A stretch of 64,000 bases of DNA, taken from positions 1,178,001-1,242,000 of the forward strand of contig NZ_CP039888.1 in assembly GCF_005221325.1 (NCBI RefSeq). The letters are read 5' to 3'. Each line of letters opens with the position of its first letter. Position 1 is the first letter of the stretch. Positions 46,122 to 55,899 of the stretch are shown in pieces. The translations under genes were made by a program, and so were the position numbers. Origin of the DNA: Agrobacterium tumefaciens (GTDB taxonomy: Bacteria; Pseudomonadota; Alphaproteobacteria; Rhizobiales; Rhizobiaceae). A model generated the notes under the pieces. The model did no database searches, was not told where the DNA came from, and saw only the letters and a program-made list of their open reading frames with translations.

Positions 46122-47399
46122 CTATTGAGAAACGCCGTCATCATCCTGTTTCGGCGCGATTTCGTTGCGATAGACAAGGAAAAGCCCGATCGCAATCGCC
46201 GCGATGCCACCGCCGACAAGATGCGACAGCGAATAACCGCCATTCGTTACCAGCCAGCCTGCAACGACATTGCTGAATGATGCGCCGATGCCCTGGACCA
46301 TCATGACGCTGGCAAGGCCGACATTAAAACGGCCGGTCCCCTTCAGGATTCTTTCCACCGCGACGGGAGTGACGATGCCGAGCAGGCCTGCGCCAACGCC
46401 ATCAAGAAACTGCACCGGAAAGATGACCCAGAAATCCGTAAAGGCCGAGGCGAGAAGGCCACGGATGGGCAGGGCGACGAGCGCGACGATAAATACGGTC
46501 GAAAGACCGAAACGGCGTATCAGCCATGGCGCCATGGCGGCGACGAAAATCATGGCAAATTGCGCGACACCGGTAATGATCGCGGTGGTGCGGAAAGGTG
46601 TCTGCAGTTCGATGGCGAAATCCTGCGCGATCAGCCGGCCCATCGGCGCGTTGCCGAAATGGAAGACCAGCAGAATGATGGCGAGAAAGATCAGCCCGCG
46701 CTCGTGCAGCAACACCTTGATGCCGGATGGCCCGGGCTCTCCCTTGTCTTCGGCAAGGCCACGCGCAACCTTGTGGTCTATCCGCGCAGGATCAATGGCC
46801 GTCGTGGCAACCAGAGCGCCTGCGGCGGTCAGCAGCATCAGGCCGATGATCCCGTTCATGCCGAAGAAGGTGACGACCACATAAGTCGCGAAAAGCGACG
46901 CGAAATTACCGCCGTGGTTCCAGAACTCGTTGCGCGAGATCTGATGCGAAAACAGGCGCTCGCCGACAAGGCCGAGTGTGAGGCCGGCAAGGGCCGGACC
47001 GACCACGGCGCCGACCACAGCCGTCATGATCTGGCCGGTCCAGACGATCCACGCGTCCGGAAAGATCAGCGTGATCAGCGCGCCGATGGTCACGAGAATG
47101 ACGGGGATGGCGATCAGCATCCTCTTCCACGTCGTGCCATCCACCAGCGCACCGCAGAGCGGTGTGGCAAGCAGGCCGACGAGGCCGCCGACCGTGGCGA
47201 TCATACCCAGCGAGAGCGAAGACCAGCCCTGCGTCGCCAGAAATGCATCCAGAAACGGCCCGAGACCGTCACGGGCATCGGCGAGGAAAAAATTCAGCGC
47301 TGCAAGGGCAAAAAGCGTGCGGTCTGAGATGCCGCCGCTACGCGGCAAACCGCCGGAAGGAAGGCCGCCATGCGGTGCAGAAACGCCGATAGTCGTCAT
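46122..47399 (-). CDS. MFS transporter
   Basis: About 425 residues from the ATG at 47399, which has GGAG before it; longer in-frame starts lack support. Twelve hydrophobic segments are visible, beginning with FALAALNFFLADARDGLGPFL near 32. The motif after TM2 reads GLLATPLCGALVDGTTWKRM, the MFS motif A variant. A short Gly/Pro-rich N terminus (APHGGLPSGGLPRSGG) precedes TM1. The substrate is unknown. It converges with fpr and is divergent from a secreted protein gene. Confidence 0.87.
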   Translation of the reverse strand: MTTIGVSAPHGGLPSGGLPRSGGISDRTLFALAALNFFLADARDGLGPFLDAFLATQGWSSLSLGMIATVGGLVGLLATPLCGALVDGTTWKRMLIAIPVILVTIGALITLIFPDAWIVWTGQIMTAVVGAVVGPALAGLTLGLVGERLFSHQISRNEFWNHGGNFASLFATYVVVTFFGMNGIIGLMLLTAAGALVATTAIDPARIDHKVARGLAEDKGEPGPSGIKVLLHERGLIFLAIILLVFHFGNAPMGRLIAQDFAIELQTPFRTTAIITGVAQFAMIFVAAMAPWLIRRFGLSTVFIVALVALPIRGLLASAFTDFWVIFPVQFLDGVGAGLLGIVTPVAVERILKGTGRFNVGLASVMMVQGIGASFSNVVAGWLVTNGGYSLSHLVGGGIAAIAIGLFLVYRNEIAPKQDDDGVSQ

Positions 47400-47595
47400 G
47401 AAATATGCTCCGAAAAATATGCAAGAGGGAATGGGAAATTGATCGAGGCTGGCGAGAAACATCTGTGCCCGCATTTGGTTGCATTGGCACGACACAAAGA
47501 TAAATCTGGGATGTTTTTGATCGTTGCAGAATAGGCTGGAGGAACGTTTAACGGTACTGGCGAGTTAGTCTTCAAGGAAAAAACGGATACTCGCC

Positions 47596-48099
47596 ATGAA
47601 GACCAAGGCTTTTGCACTTCTATTTTCGGCCGGATTGCTCGCCGCACAGCCCGCACATGCGGATGAACGCGCATTCCTTTCCTCGCTGAAAGGCACATGG
47701 GCGGGTAAGGGAACGGTGATAACCCGGATCGGCGCGCCACCGATCAATGTGAGTTGCACGCTGAATTCCAACGCAGGGACATCGTCGCTCAACATGTCGG
47801 GCACTTGCCGCGGCCTTCTGGTGGTCAGGCGCGCGATCGCCGCCGATCTGTCGGAAAAGGGTGGACGCTATAGTGGCGCCTATACCGGCCCTTCCGGCCG
47901 GCCATCAGCGCTTTCCGGCACAAGGCAAGGTAACGCAATCAACCTGACGGTCCGATGGAACCGTGATATCAACGGCGACCGCATTGCCGCCATGACCATT
48001 GAAAAGGTTGGAACCAACGGCCTGCGGCTGCGCACCACCGACAAGGACGGCAGGACCGGCAAGACGGTGGTGACGAGCGACATCCGGCTGGTGCGCTGA
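47596..48099 (+). CDS. Secreted protein of unknown function
   Basis: 167 residues with a clear signal peptide (MKTKAFALLFSAGLLAAQPAHA, cleavage after residue 22). The mature protein is a small beta-rich domain: LKGTWAGKGTV opens it, followed by NVSCTLNSNAGTSSLNMSGTC with two cysteines (about 52 and 70) that could form a disulfide, then strands ending KTVVTSDIRLVR. The layout resembles lipocalin-like or calycin periplasmic proteins, but I do not recognise a named family. It is likely periplasmic or secreted. Confidence 0.72.
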   Translation: MKTKAFALLFSAGLLAAQPAHADERAFLSSLKGTWAGKGTVITRIGAPPINVSCTLNSNAGTSSLNMSGTCRGLLVVRRAIAADLSEKGGRYSGAYTGPSGRPSALSGTRQGNAINLTVRWNRDINGDRIAAMTIEKVGTNGLRLRTTDKDGRTGKTVVTSDIRLVR

Positions 48100-48128
48100 C
48101 GAGCCGCCTTAATGTGGCGCTCGGCCCT

Positions 48129-48932
48129 TCAGCTGAATTCAAGCAGCAATGGGCAATGATCCGAGACCTCAGGCTGTCTCACGACATCGAAGTGACCGAC
48201 CTTCACAACCGGATTGACCAGCAGGTAATCCGCATATCTGTTTGGTTTGGTATAATGCGAGGTCCGGGTATCGGTGAAACCACGGGTCGTGACGAGTTCG
48301 ACAAGATTGAGCTCATTCAACACGGCGAAGGTCTTGCTGTCAGGCAGAACGTTGAAATCGCCGCAGACGATGACCCGGTCACCATCCTCTGCAATGTTCT
48401 TGACGAGTTGCACAAGGCGTTTTGCCTGCTCCAACCGGGCAGGCATATCATGTTTGCCGTCGAGGTCGCGCAGCCCATGCATATGGGCAATGACGACAGG
48501 TTGAGCGGTCGTGAAATCGAAAACCCTGATGGCATGGCCCGTGCGTGATCGCGGATGATCGCCATATCCATCAGCCGAGAAGACGCCGTGCACGAAACCC
48601 TGTGCCTGCGCAATGATGGCGATGGATTTGCGAACGAAGGTGGCGAGCCCCCACTGGGAAGGGTATCGCGTCTCGCCGTGCCAGAGGTCACCCTGCGCCG
48701 CGGGGCAGAATATCGCCACATGGTCCGGCAAGGCCTCGGCGACCTCGCGAAAGAAGTTCGCCCGCTGCGGTAGTTCGATGCCGTGATCGCGATAGCTCAG
48801 CCAGTCCTGTGTGGCGGCAGGCGTGTGCACCACCTCCTGCAGGCATAAAATATCGGGGTCGGATAAGGCAATATAGGGAACGAGTTCGTCATGAAGCTTT
48901 CCGCCCCAACCATTCAGGCAAATCAGACGCAT
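48129..48932 (-). CDS. Endonuclease/exonuclease/phosphatase family protein
   Basis: A 267-residue metal-dependent phosphodiesterase fold. Motifs in order: LICLNGWGGK at the N terminus, ILCLQEV (about 29-35) with the metal glutamate, VIVCGDFNVLPDS (about 190) and VSDHCPLLLEF at the C terminus with the catalytic D-H pair. No signal peptide is present. It could act on nucleic acids, phospholipids or inositol phosphates. It converges with the secreted protein gene. Confidence 0.85.
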   Translation of the reverse strand: MRLICLNGWGGKLHDELVPYIALSDPDILCLQEVVHTPAATQDWLSYRDHGIELPQRANFFREVAEALPDHVAIFCPAAQGDLWHGETRYPSQWGLATFVRKSIAIIAQAQGFVHGVFSADGYGDHPRSRTGHAIRVFDFTTAQPVVIAHMHGLRDLDGKHDMPARLEQAKRLVQLVKNIAEDGDRVIVCGDFNVLPDSKTFAVLNELNLVELVTTRGFTDTRTSHYTKPNRYADYLLVNPVVKVGHFDVVRQPEVSDHCPLLLEFS

Positions 48933-49033
48933 ACCTGCTCCATCCCCTTAACTGCGTTGCCCTGTTTAGCATGGAACGTGGGCGGATCAATCGTGTGCGG
49001 ATGGCGACTGCATGGTCGCAAAGCTGACCGCAA

Positions 49034-49060
49034 TAAAAAGGCCCGGATCGCTCCGGGCCT
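49034..49060 (-). terminator. Rho-independent terminator of the gcv operon
   Basis: On the reverse strand AGGCCCGGA (49060-49052) pairs with TCCGGGCCT (49047-49039) across a four-base loop, and TTTTATTG follows. It lies 24 bases after the gcvP stop. Confidence 0.92.
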
Positions 49061-49083
49061 CATTATGGTGTTGCGCAGGTGCC

Positions 49084-51948
49084 TTATTCGGCCGCTTCGG
49101 CGTAAGCTTCCATCGGCGGGCAGGTGCAGATGAGGTTGCGGTCGCCATAGACATTGTCGATGCGGTTGACCGGCGACCAGTATTTGTCGATGCGGAAGGC
49201 GCCGGGCGGGAAGCAGCCCTTTTCACGGCTATAGGGGCGATCCCATTCGCCGACCAGGTCTTCCACCGTGTGCGGCGCGTTCTTCAGCGGATTGTTGAGC
49301 TTGTCCGCACGACCTTCTTCGATATCGCGGGCTTCCTCGCGGATCGCCAGCATCGCATCACAAAAACGGTCGATTTCCGCCTTGGTCTCGGATTCCGTCG
49401 GCTCGATCATCAGCGTGCCGGCAACCGGCCAGCTCATGGTCGGCGCGTGGAAGCCGCAATCGACGAGGCGCTTGGCCACATCGTCCACCGTCACACCGCA
49501 GCTGTCCGCGAGCGGTCGGGTATCGATGATGCATTCATGTGCCACGCGACCGGTCTCGGACTTGTAGAGCACGTCATAAGCGCCCTTCAGCCGTTCAGCG
49601 ATATAGTTGGCGTTGAGGATCGCCACCTTGGTCGCCTGCGTCAGCCCTTCGCCGCCCATCATCAGGCAATAGCTCCAGGAGATCGGCAGGATCGACGGTG
49701 AGCCGAAAGGAGCCGCAGACACAGCACCCTCGCGTCCATCCGTCGCCGGATGGCCGGGCAGGTGAGGCGCCAGATGCGCCTTGACGCCGATCGGCCCCAT
49801 GCCCGGACCGCCGCCGCCATGCGGAATGCAGAAGGTCTTGTGCAGGTTGAGATGCGAAACGTCCGAACCGATATCGCCAGGACGGGCAAGGCCGACCATG
49901 GCGTTCATGTTGGCACCGTCGAGATAGACCTGACCACCATGCTTGTGGGTGATCTCGCAAATCTCGCGAACCGTCTCCTCAAACACGCCGTGGGTGGACG
50001 GATAGGTGATCATGCAGCACGAGAGGTTTTCCGCATACTGCTCTGCTTTTGCGCGGAAATCATCGATATCGATGTCACCGTTATCCCGCACCTTCACCGG
50101 CACCACTTTCATGCCGACCATCTGCGCCGAGGCCGGGTTGGTGCCATGCGCCGAGGTGGGGATGAGGCAGACGTCACGATGTGTGCCGCCATTGGCGAGA
50201 TGATAGTTGCGGATGGTGAGAAGCCCCGCATATTCCCCTTGCGCGCCGGAATTCGGCTGCATGGAGAAGGCGTCGTAACCGGTAACCGAGCAAAGCTTTT
50301 CCGAGAGATCGTCGATCATCTCCTTGTAACCGAGCGCCTGATTGGCCGGTACGAAGGGGTGGATATCGGAAAATTCCGGCCAGGTGATCGGCAGCATTTC
50401 CGCCGTGGCATTCAGTTTCATGGTGCACGAACCGAGCGGGATCATCGAGCGGTCGAGTGCCAGATCGCGGTCCGAAAGACGGCGGATGTAACGGGTCATC
50501 TCGCTTTCGGCACGGTTCATGTGGAAGATCGGATGCGTCATGTACTGGCTGGTACGCAGCAGTTCCTTCGGCAGGCGATATTCCGGCTCAAAATCCGAGA
50601 TCGAGAAATTGCCGCCGAAAGCGCGCCAGACGGCTTCCAGCGTTGCCGGGCGCGTGCGCTCGTCGAGGCTCATGCCGATCTTGGTCGCGCCGACCTTGCG
50701 CAGGTTCACGCCTTCCGCAACAGCCGAACGCAGGATGACACCCTGCATATGGCCGACTTCGACGGTGATCGTGTCGAAGAAGGTTTCCGGCTCGATGGTG
50801 TAGCCGAGCTTTTCCAGACCCTTGGCCATCAGGACAGCCTTCTGGTGGGTCTGCTGGGCAATCGCCTTGATGCCCTGCGGGCCGTGGAAGACGCCATACA
50901 TGGAGGCCATGACGGCGAGCAGCACCTGCGCCGTGCAGATGTTCGACGTCGCCTTCTCGCGGCGGATATGTTGCTCGCGGGTCTGCAGCGACAGGCGATA
51001 GGCGCGGTTGCCGCGCGCATCGACGGAAACGCCGACCAGACGGCCAGGCATGGAGCGCTTATGCGCGTCCTTGACGGCCATATAGGCTGCATGCGGACCG
51101 CCGTAACCAACGGGAACACCGAAGCGCTGCGAGGTGCCGATGGCGATATCCGCACCCATTTCGCCCGGAGACTTCAACAGCGTCAGCGCCAGAAGGTCGG
51201 CGGCGACGGCCGCAATCGCGCCCGTCTGGTGCAAGCGGGAAATCAGGCCGGAGAAATCGCTGACATGGCCGTGGGTGCCGGGATACTGGAAGATCGCACC
51301 GAACACGTCGACGGGATCGAGATCGGTGAACGGATTACCGACAATCACCTTCCAGCCGAGTGGGGCCGCACGGGTCTCGATCAGTGCGATTGTCTGCGGG
51401 TGGCAATTGGCGTCCACGAAGAAGGCGGTTGCCTTGGACTTGGCGACGCGCTGGCACATGGCCATGGCTTCGGCAGCTGCGGTCGCTTCATCGAGCAGCG
51501 ATGCATTGGCGACATCGAGGCCGGTCAGATCGCAAACCATGGTCTGGTAATTCAGCAGCGCTTCAAGACGGCCCTGGCTGATTTCCGGCTGGTAGGGCGT
51601 ATAGGCCGTGTACCAGGCGGGGTTTTCCAGAATGTTGCGCTGGATGACCGGCGGCGTGATGGTGCCATAATAGCCCTGGCCGATCAGCGAGGTCAGGACC
51701 TGGTTCTTGTTCGCCGTCTCGCGAAGACGATCGAGCGCCTCACGTTCGGTCAGCGCCGCACCCCAGGTGAGCGGCACCTTCTGGCGGATCGAGGAAGGAA
51801 CGGTGGCGTCGATCAGGGCGTCGAGGCTTTTATAGCCGACGACCTTCAGCATCTCCGCCATTTCCGACGGCGACGGCCCAATGTGACGCCGGTTGGCGAA
51901 ATCATAGGGCTGATAGTCGGTGAAATGGAATTCCGTGGGCGTCGTCAT
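49084..51948 (-). CDS. gcvP: Glycine dehydrogenase (decarboxylating), P protein
   Basis: A 954-residue single-chain P protein with fused N- and C-terminal halves (both aminotransferase-like). The pyridoxal phosphate lysine is K704 in [15 protein letters not shown], with [14 protein letters not shown] and [11 protein letters not shown] upstream of it. It decarboxylates glycine and passes the aminomethyl group to the lipoyl arm of GcvH. Its start codon shares one base with the gcvH stop. It is the last gene of the riboswitch-controlled gcvT-gcvH-gcvP operon. Confidence 0.97.
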   Translation of the reverse strand: MTTPTEFHFTDYQPYDFANRRHIGPSPSEMAEMLKVVGYKSLDALIDATVPSSIRQKVPLTWGAALTEREALDRLRETANKNQVLTSLIGQGYYGTITPPVIQRNILENPAWYTAYTPYQPEISQGRLEALLNYQTMVCDLTGLDVANASLLDEATAAAEAMAMCQRVAKSKATAFFVDANCHPQTIALIETRAAPLGWKVIVGNPFTDLDPVDVFGAIFQYPGTHGHVSDFSGLISRLHQTGAIAAVAADLLALTLLKSPGEMGADIAIGTSQRFGVPVGYGGPHAAYMAVKDAHKRSMPGRLVGVSVDARGNRAYRLSLQTREQHIRREKATSNICTAQVLLAVMASMYGVFHGPQGIKAIAQQTHQKAVLMAKGLEKLGYTIEPETFFDTITVEVGHMQGVILRSAVAEGVNLRKVGATKIGMSLDERTRPATLEAVWRAFGGNFSISDFEPEYRLPKELLRTSQYMTHPIFHMNRAESEMTRYIRRLSDRDLALDRSMIPLGSCTMKLNATAEMLPITWPEFSDIHPFVPANQALGYKEMIDDLSEKLCSVTGYDAFSMQPNSGAQGEYAGLLTIRNYHLANGGTHRDVCLIPTSAHGTNPASAQMVGMKVVPVKVRDNGDIDIDDFRAKAEQYAENLSCCMITYPSTHGVFEETVREICEITHKHGGQVYLDGANMNAMVGLARPGDIGSDVSHLNLHKTFCIPHGGGGPGMGPIGVKAHLAPHLPGHPATDGREGAVSAAPFGSPSILPISWSYCLMMGGEGLTQATKVAILNANYIAERLKGAYDVLYKSETGRVAHECIIDTRPLADSCGVTVDDVAKRLVDCGFHAPTMSWPVAGTLMIEPTESETKAEIDRFCDAMLAIREEARDIEEGRADKLNNPLKNAPHTVEDLVGEWDRPYSREKGCFPPGAFRIDKYWSPVNRIDNVYGDRNLICTCPPMEAYAEAAE

Positions 51949-52310
51949 TACGCGATCAGCTCCTTGTAGGCTGCTTCGTCGAGCAGCGTATCGGCATCCG
52001 CCACGTTGGAAAGCTTCAGCTTGAAGAACCAGCCGGCACCCTGCGGATCGGAATTGACGAGCGAGGGATCGTCAACGATCGCCTGGTTGATTTCGACCAC
52101 TTCGCCATCCAGCGGACAATAAACGTCGGAGGCAGCCTTGACGGATTCAACGGTTGCAGCATCGCCATCCTTGGCAAAGGTTGCGCCCACTTCCGGCAAT
52201 TCGACGAAGACGAGATCGCCGAGCTGTTCAGCGGCGTGGCTGGTAATGCCAACGGTGGCGATATCGCCTTCGAACTTCAGCCATTCGTGTTCTGCGGTAA
52301 ATTTCAGCAT
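51948..52310 (-). CDS. gcvH: Glycine cleavage system H protein
   Basis: 120 residues from the ATG at 52310. The lipoylated lysine is K58 in [15 protein letters not shown], and [16 protein letters not shown] opens the hammerhead fold. Upstream in-frame sequence is rich in Ser/Pro and does not look like protein. The carrier shuttles the aminomethyl group between GcvP, GcvT and Lpd, and it needs the lipoyl synthase encoded at 21931. It starts 29 bases after gcvT. Confidence 0.96.
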   Translation of the reverse strand: MLKFTAEHEWLKFEGDIATVGITSHAAEQLGDLVFVELPEVGATFAKDGDAATVESVKAASDVYCPLDGEVVEINQAIVDDPSLVNSDPQGAGWFFKLKLSNVADADTLLDEAAYKELIA

Positions 52311-52338
52311 CGTGTTCTCTCCGGAGATGGAATGAGGA

Positions 52339-53478
52339 TTAGCGTTTGTAGGTGGGCTTGATGAAGGGCAGGGCGGCGACGGTGACGGGCAGGTATTTGC
52401 CGCGCACTTCCGCGAAGATCGCCGTACCGGGAGCAGCGTGAGAAACGGGCACGTATCCCATGGCAACGGGGCCTTCGACCGAAGGGCCAAAACCGCCCGA
52501 GGTGACTTCACCTATTTCCGTCTTGCCTTCTGCATCCGCAAAAAGCTTCGAATGACCGCGCACCGGCGCCTTGCCTTCAGGCTTCAGGCCAACACGGCGG
52601 CGCGATGTTCCGTCCTTGAGTTCGCCAAGAATGCGTTCCGCACCCGGAAAACCGCCTTCGCGATCGCCACCGGCGCGGCGCGCCTTCTGGATCGCCCATT
52701 CGAGCGAGGCTTCGATGGGGGAGGTCGTGGTGTCGATGTCGTTGCCGTAGAGACAAAGGCCGGCTTCCAGACGCAGGCTGTCGCGTGCGCCAAGCCCGAT
52801 GGCTTCGCAATCGGGATGTTCGAGCAGGGCCTTGGCGATCTCTTCGGCCTTGTCTGCCGGCACGGAAATTTCAAAGCCGTCCTCGCCGGAATAACCGGAA
52901 CGGGAAACGATGCAGGGCACGTCATGCAGCGGTACTTCCTGCACGTCCATGAACTTCATCTCGGAAACGCCGGCCCACAGTTCTGCCAGCACCGCTTCGG
53001 CGCGCGGTCCCTGCAGCGCGATCAGGGCGCGGTCATCGAGAAGGGTGATCTCGCAGGTATCGGAAAGATGCGCCTTCATATAGGCGACATCGGCGTCCTT
53101 GCAGGATGCATTTACGACGACGAAAAGATGGTCGCCGCGATTGGTGATCATCAGATCATCAAGAATGCAGCCGTTTTCGTCGGTAAAGAAACCGTAACGC
53201 TGGCGACCTTCCTTGAGACCGAGAATGTCGACCGGCACCAGCTTTTCAAGCGCAAGTGCGGCGTCGTCATTGTTGCCGGACTTCGCCTTCAGGATCACCT
53301 GGCCCATGTGAGACACGTCGAACACACCGGCGGAGGTGCGGGTCTGAAGATGTTCCTTCAGCACGCCGGCCGGATATTGCACGGGCATGTCGTAACCGGC
53401 AAAGGGCACCATGCGGGCGCCAAGCGAAATGTGCAGGGAATGCAGCGGCGTTGTTTTCAGCGCGGCGGTATCGTCCAA
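52339..53478 (-). CDS. gcvT: Glycine cleavage system T protein (aminomethyltransferase)
   Basis: 379 residues. The start is a TTG at 53478, with a perfect GGAGG five bases upstream and no competing ATG. The fold opens with [28 protein letters not shown], the folate-binding site and catalytic aspartate region ([10 protein letters not shown]) lie near 55-65, and [14 protein letters not shown] near 200. It transfers the methylene group to tetrahydrofolate. It is the first gene after the tandem glycine riboswitch, so glycine should switch the operon on. Confidence 0.95.
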   Translation of the reverse strand: MDDTAALKTTPLHSLHISLGARMVPFAGYDMPVQYPAGVLKEHLQTRTSAGVFDVSHMGQVILKAKSGNNDDAALALEKLVPVDILGLKEGRQRYGFFTDENGCILDDLMITNRGDHLFVVVNASCKDADVAYMKAHLSDTCEITLLDDRALIALQGPRAEAVLAELWAGVSEMKFMDVQEVPLHDVPCIVSRSGYSGEDGFEISVPADKAEEIAKALLEHPDCEAIGLGARDSLRLEAGLCLYGNDIDTTTSPIEASLEWAIQKARRAGGDREGGFPGAERILGELKDGTSRRRVGLKPEGKAPVRGHSKLFADAEGKTEIGEVTSGGFGPSVEGPVAMGYVPVSHAAPGTAIFAEVRGKYLPVTVAALPFIKPTYKR

Positions 53479-53547
53479 GGACGCCTCCAGGGTTGCGCGA
53501 GATATCGCGCGGGCTCAGGTCATGGCGCGAAGCGCCGGTTCAAGAGC

Positions 53548-53706
53548 CCCCTCTGTCCTTGTCGCCTGAGATTGTTATCCCTTCGGCGAGCCGTCCTTTA
53601 GATCAAGGTGGCTTCTCTCCAGAGTTCCGTCGTCACCACTGGTCCTTTTGCCTGAGAGTTTCCGGGGCGGTTGCTCCTTCGGCACCGCAGTGAAGCGGCT
53701 TCTCCC
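53548..53706 (-). promoter_or_regulatory. Tandem glycine riboswitch
   Basis: Read on the reverse strand, aptamer 1 runs from GGGAGA through GGTGCCGAAGGAGCAA and AAACTCTCAGGCAAAAGGACC. A short linker follows, then aptamer 2 with CTCTGGAGAGAA, GCCGAAGGG, AATCTCAGGCGACAAGGACAGAGG. These are the conserved cores of both glycine aptamers in the classic two-aptamer order. It ends 70 bases before the gcvT start. The remaining bases of the 53479-53877 gap hold the promoter side upstream and a GC-rich expression platform downstream. Confidence 0.95.
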
Positions 53707-53877
53707 AACGATGATGCGACGCTCATTATCTTCGAAGCCCCGCTATTGGCAAGGACCAAATGACGCATCTGAACAGATTCTTGCTCCATCTGCGCCATCA
53801 TCATCTGAGCCGTCTCGTCTCCAGGTTTCGAGAGGCGTTTCAGCGACCGGAATTCAGCCTGCTTAAAGAGCGTGCTG

Positions 53878-54063
53878 CTAATCGGATTTTTTCTCCGGCA
53901 AGCCCTTGCGTTTCGTCGACGCAAAATCCTCAAGTTCCTTTTCTGTCATGGACTTCTCCATGCTTTTTGAAGCGCCTTGTAAACTCGATTTTTTCACTTC
54001 GCCACGTTTGGCGGCGAGTGCCGCACCCGCCGCTTTCTGCTGGGCTTTCGATTTGGCTGGCAT
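53878..54063 (-). CDS. DUF3008 family small basic protein
   Basis: 61 residues from the ATG at 54063 with a consensus AAAGGAGG before it. MPAKSKAQQKAAGAAL opens it and KELEDFASTKRKGLPEKK closes it, the DUF3008 pattern. It is very rich in Lys, Ala and Ser, has no hydrophobic segment, and is probably largely disordered. Function unknown; such proteins are common and often abundant in Rhizobiales. It lies divergently from the DUF2946 gene. Confidence 0.8.
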   Translation of the reverse strand: MPAKSKAQQKAAGAALAAKRGEVKKSSLQGASKSMEKSMTEKELEDFASTKRKGLPEKKSD

Positions 54064-54193
54064 GTCGGCCTCCTTTAAAACGATGTTTCCACCGGGAAAA
54101 TGCCACCTCACGCCGATTGTTCCCTTGCAAGTATCAAGCCTGCGGCAAAATTCCCCTTTGAAATCGACAGGAAAGCGGGATATCGCCTAGGAC

Positions 54194-54616
54194 ATGGACG
54201 CAAATCGAAAACGACGGCTGACAGGGATGGAGAAGATGCTTCGCATTTTCTGTACGACCCTGATGTTGTCGCTCGGTTTTGCCCACAAGCCCGCGCTTGC
54301 CGTAAGCCCGCAGGTCGTTCTCGACGAGAGCTATCGGCTGCCGGATGGCACCTTTGCTGAGATCTGCCTCGGTCACGCGGGCGGGGTGAATGCTTCCCAT
54401 GCCAAAGACGGCCCGGCCCATTCGGGCGACGCTATCCTCTTCTGCGAGGCCTGCCTGCTGGCATCGTCCATTCTTCTGCCGATGCCCGATACGGAAGGCT
54501 GGCTGAAGACCGAATTCGCCTGGCTCGATAATCGCCTGTCCGCCGAATGGAGCTTCCGCTCCGTCCTGACGATCCGGAAACCGACCGCGCGCGGCCCGCC
54601 GTCCCTGTCCGCCTGA
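54194..54616 (+). CDS. DUF2946-like small exported protein
   Basis: 140 residues from the first ATG, or about 126-129 from ATGs at 54227 or 54236. A signal peptide or anchor (LRIFCTTLMLSLGFAHKPALA) is followed by a mature part with Cys-x-x-Cys (FCEACLLAS) and HAGG, SHAKDGPAHSGD, a His- and Cys-containing region. DUF2946-type proteins are often encoded beside copper proteins, which is the case here: the next gene is YcnI-PCuAC. A role in periplasmic copper handling is an inference. Confidence 0.62.
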   Translation: MDANRKRRLTGMEKMLRIFCTTLMLSLGFAHKPALAVSPQVVLDESYRLPDGTFAEICLGHAGGVNASHAKDGPAHSGDAILFCEACLLASSILLPMPDTEGWLKTEFAWLDNRLSAEWSFRSVLTIRKPTARGPPSLSA

Positions 54617-54702
54617 TTTTTCACGTTACGGGATCATCGCCGCCTGCCAGCGGCACGGAGCGGCTGCGGAGCCCCAAGGGGTGCAGTCGCAGGGACAAAC
54701 AA

Positions 54703-55677
54703 ATGAAAACCACCAAGATCATCACCTGCACTCTCTTCGCTGCATCGGTTTCGACCGCGCCGGCTTTTGCCCATGCCACTTTCGTGGACGGTTCGGCCGA
54801 ACAGGACAGCACCATCGTTGCCGCCCTTCAGGTGCCGCATGGCTGCGATGGCGGGCTTGCCACCACGGAAGTGCAGATCAAGCTGCCGGAAGGCTTCATT
54901 TCCGCCAAGCCGCAGCCCAAGGCCGGCTGGGAACTGGAAATCATCAAGGGCGACTACCAGAAGACCTACAAGAACCACGGCAAGGACATCACCAGCGGCG
55001 CTGTCGAAGTCCGCTGGAAGGGCGGCAACCTGCCGGACGAATTCTATGACACCTTCGCCGTGCAGGGTAAAATCTCCGGCATCGAAGTCGGGCAGGACCT
55101 GCCTTTCAAGGTGACGCAGCTTTGCGGCGACAAGGGCAAGGTCTCCTGGGATGAGGTCGCAGCCGCCGGCGTCGATCCGCATTCGCTGAAAAGCCCAGCA
55201 CCGACCATCAAGGTCGCTGCCAAGGCGCATGCGGACGGGCACGACCATTCCGCCATGGCCATGGATATGGATGTCGTGAAGGCCGGTAGTCTCGAAGTGT
55301 CCGGCGGCACGACCAAGGCCATGCTTCCGGGCCAGCCGGTAGGCGGCGGTTACGTGACCATCAAGAACACCGGCGACAGCGACGACAAGCTGGTCGGCGT
55401 CGAATCCTCTGCCGCCGGCCGTGCTGAAATCCACGAGATGGCCATGGTCAACGACGTCATGAAAATGCGCAAGCTTGATGACGGTATCGTCATTCCCGCC
55501 GGCCGGACGGTGGAGCTGAAGCCCGGCGGCCTGCACATGATGTTCTTCAATGTGAAGAAACCCTTTGCCGAAGGCGACAAGGTGCCGGTGACGCTGGTCT
55601 TCGAAAAGGCTGGCAAGGTCGAGATCGTGCTCTCCGCAGGCGCAGCCAAGGGCGGCAACGATCATCAGCATAATTGA
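54703..55677 (+). CDS. YcnI (DUF1775)-PCuAC fusion, periplasmic copper-binding protein
   Basis: 324 residues from the ATG at 54703 (CAGGGA before it). A signal peptide ends at A23, so the mature protein starts with H24, the histidine of the YcnI copper brace; W106 is a candidate partner. YcnI covers about 24-165. A His/Met/Asp-rich linker (176-190, HADGHDHSAMAMDMD) leads to a PCuAC domain (about 195-315) with copper ligands H244, M255, H278 and M280. This predicts two copper sites in one chain, acting in copper delivery (for example to cytochrome oxidase) or resistance. Confidence 0.87.
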   Translation: MKTTKIITCTLFAASVSTAPAFAHATFVDGSAEQDSTIVAALQVPHGCDGGLATTEVQIKLPEGFISAKPQPKAGWELEIIKGDYQKTYKNHGKDITSGAVEVRWKGGNLPDEFYDTFAVQGKISGIEVGQDLPFKVTQLCGDKGKVSWDEVAAAGVDPHSLKSPAPTIKVAAKAHADGHDHSAMAMDMDVVKAGSLEVSGGTTKAMLPGQPVGGGYVTIKNTGDSDDKLVGVESSAAGRAEIHEMAMVNDVMKMRKLDDGIVIPAGRTVELKPGGLHMMFFNVKKPFAEGDKVPVTLVFEKAGKVEIVLSAGAAKGGNDHQHN

Positions 55678-55682
55678 CCGAT

Positions 55683-55722
55683 GAAAAACGGCTACCGGAA
55701 CGCGTGACAGGTCCGGTAGCCG
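55683..55722 (-). terminator. Strong hairpin with T run on the reverse strand
   Basis: CGGCTACCGGA (55689-55699) and TCCGGTAGCCG (55712-55722) are perfect 11-base arms. Read on the reverse strand the stem is followed by TTTTTC, so it would end the leftward transcript from the gene at 55900-56220. On the forward strand no T run follows, but the stem may still protect the copper-protein mRNA. Confidence 0.7.
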
Positions 55723-55758
55723 CAAGATGTCTCATATATTGTATTTGTTTTTCAGCGC

Positions 55759-55798
55759 CGTGATGGAAAAGGCGATGGCACTTAACCATCACGATTTT
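55759..55798 (+). terminator. Second hairpin with ATTTT tail
   Basis: CGTGATGG (55759-55766) pairs with CCATCACG (55786-55793), followed by ATTTTCC. It lies 81 bases after the copper-protein stop and would work in the forward direction. The rest of 55678-55899 is AT-rich and shows no gene. Confidence 0.5.
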
Positions 55799-55899
55799 CC
55801 AGAACTCGGTCGAAAATATCTAGAAAATAAAGCTGACACCAGACTGAACGCGGGGGTCGGCTTTACAAGTATAGAAACTCAGAAAGAAAATTAAAATAT

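Noticed and set aside
49750..51969. A 739-codon open frame on the forward strand opposite gcvP
   Set aside because: It is fully antisense to the strongly conserved gcvP and its product is rich in Arg, His and Gln with no domain, as expected for a shadow frame in GC-rich DNA.
53598..53933. A 111-codon reverse-strand frame next to gcvT
   Set aside because: It runs through the glycine riboswitch; RNA structure explains the conservation and the peptide looks random.
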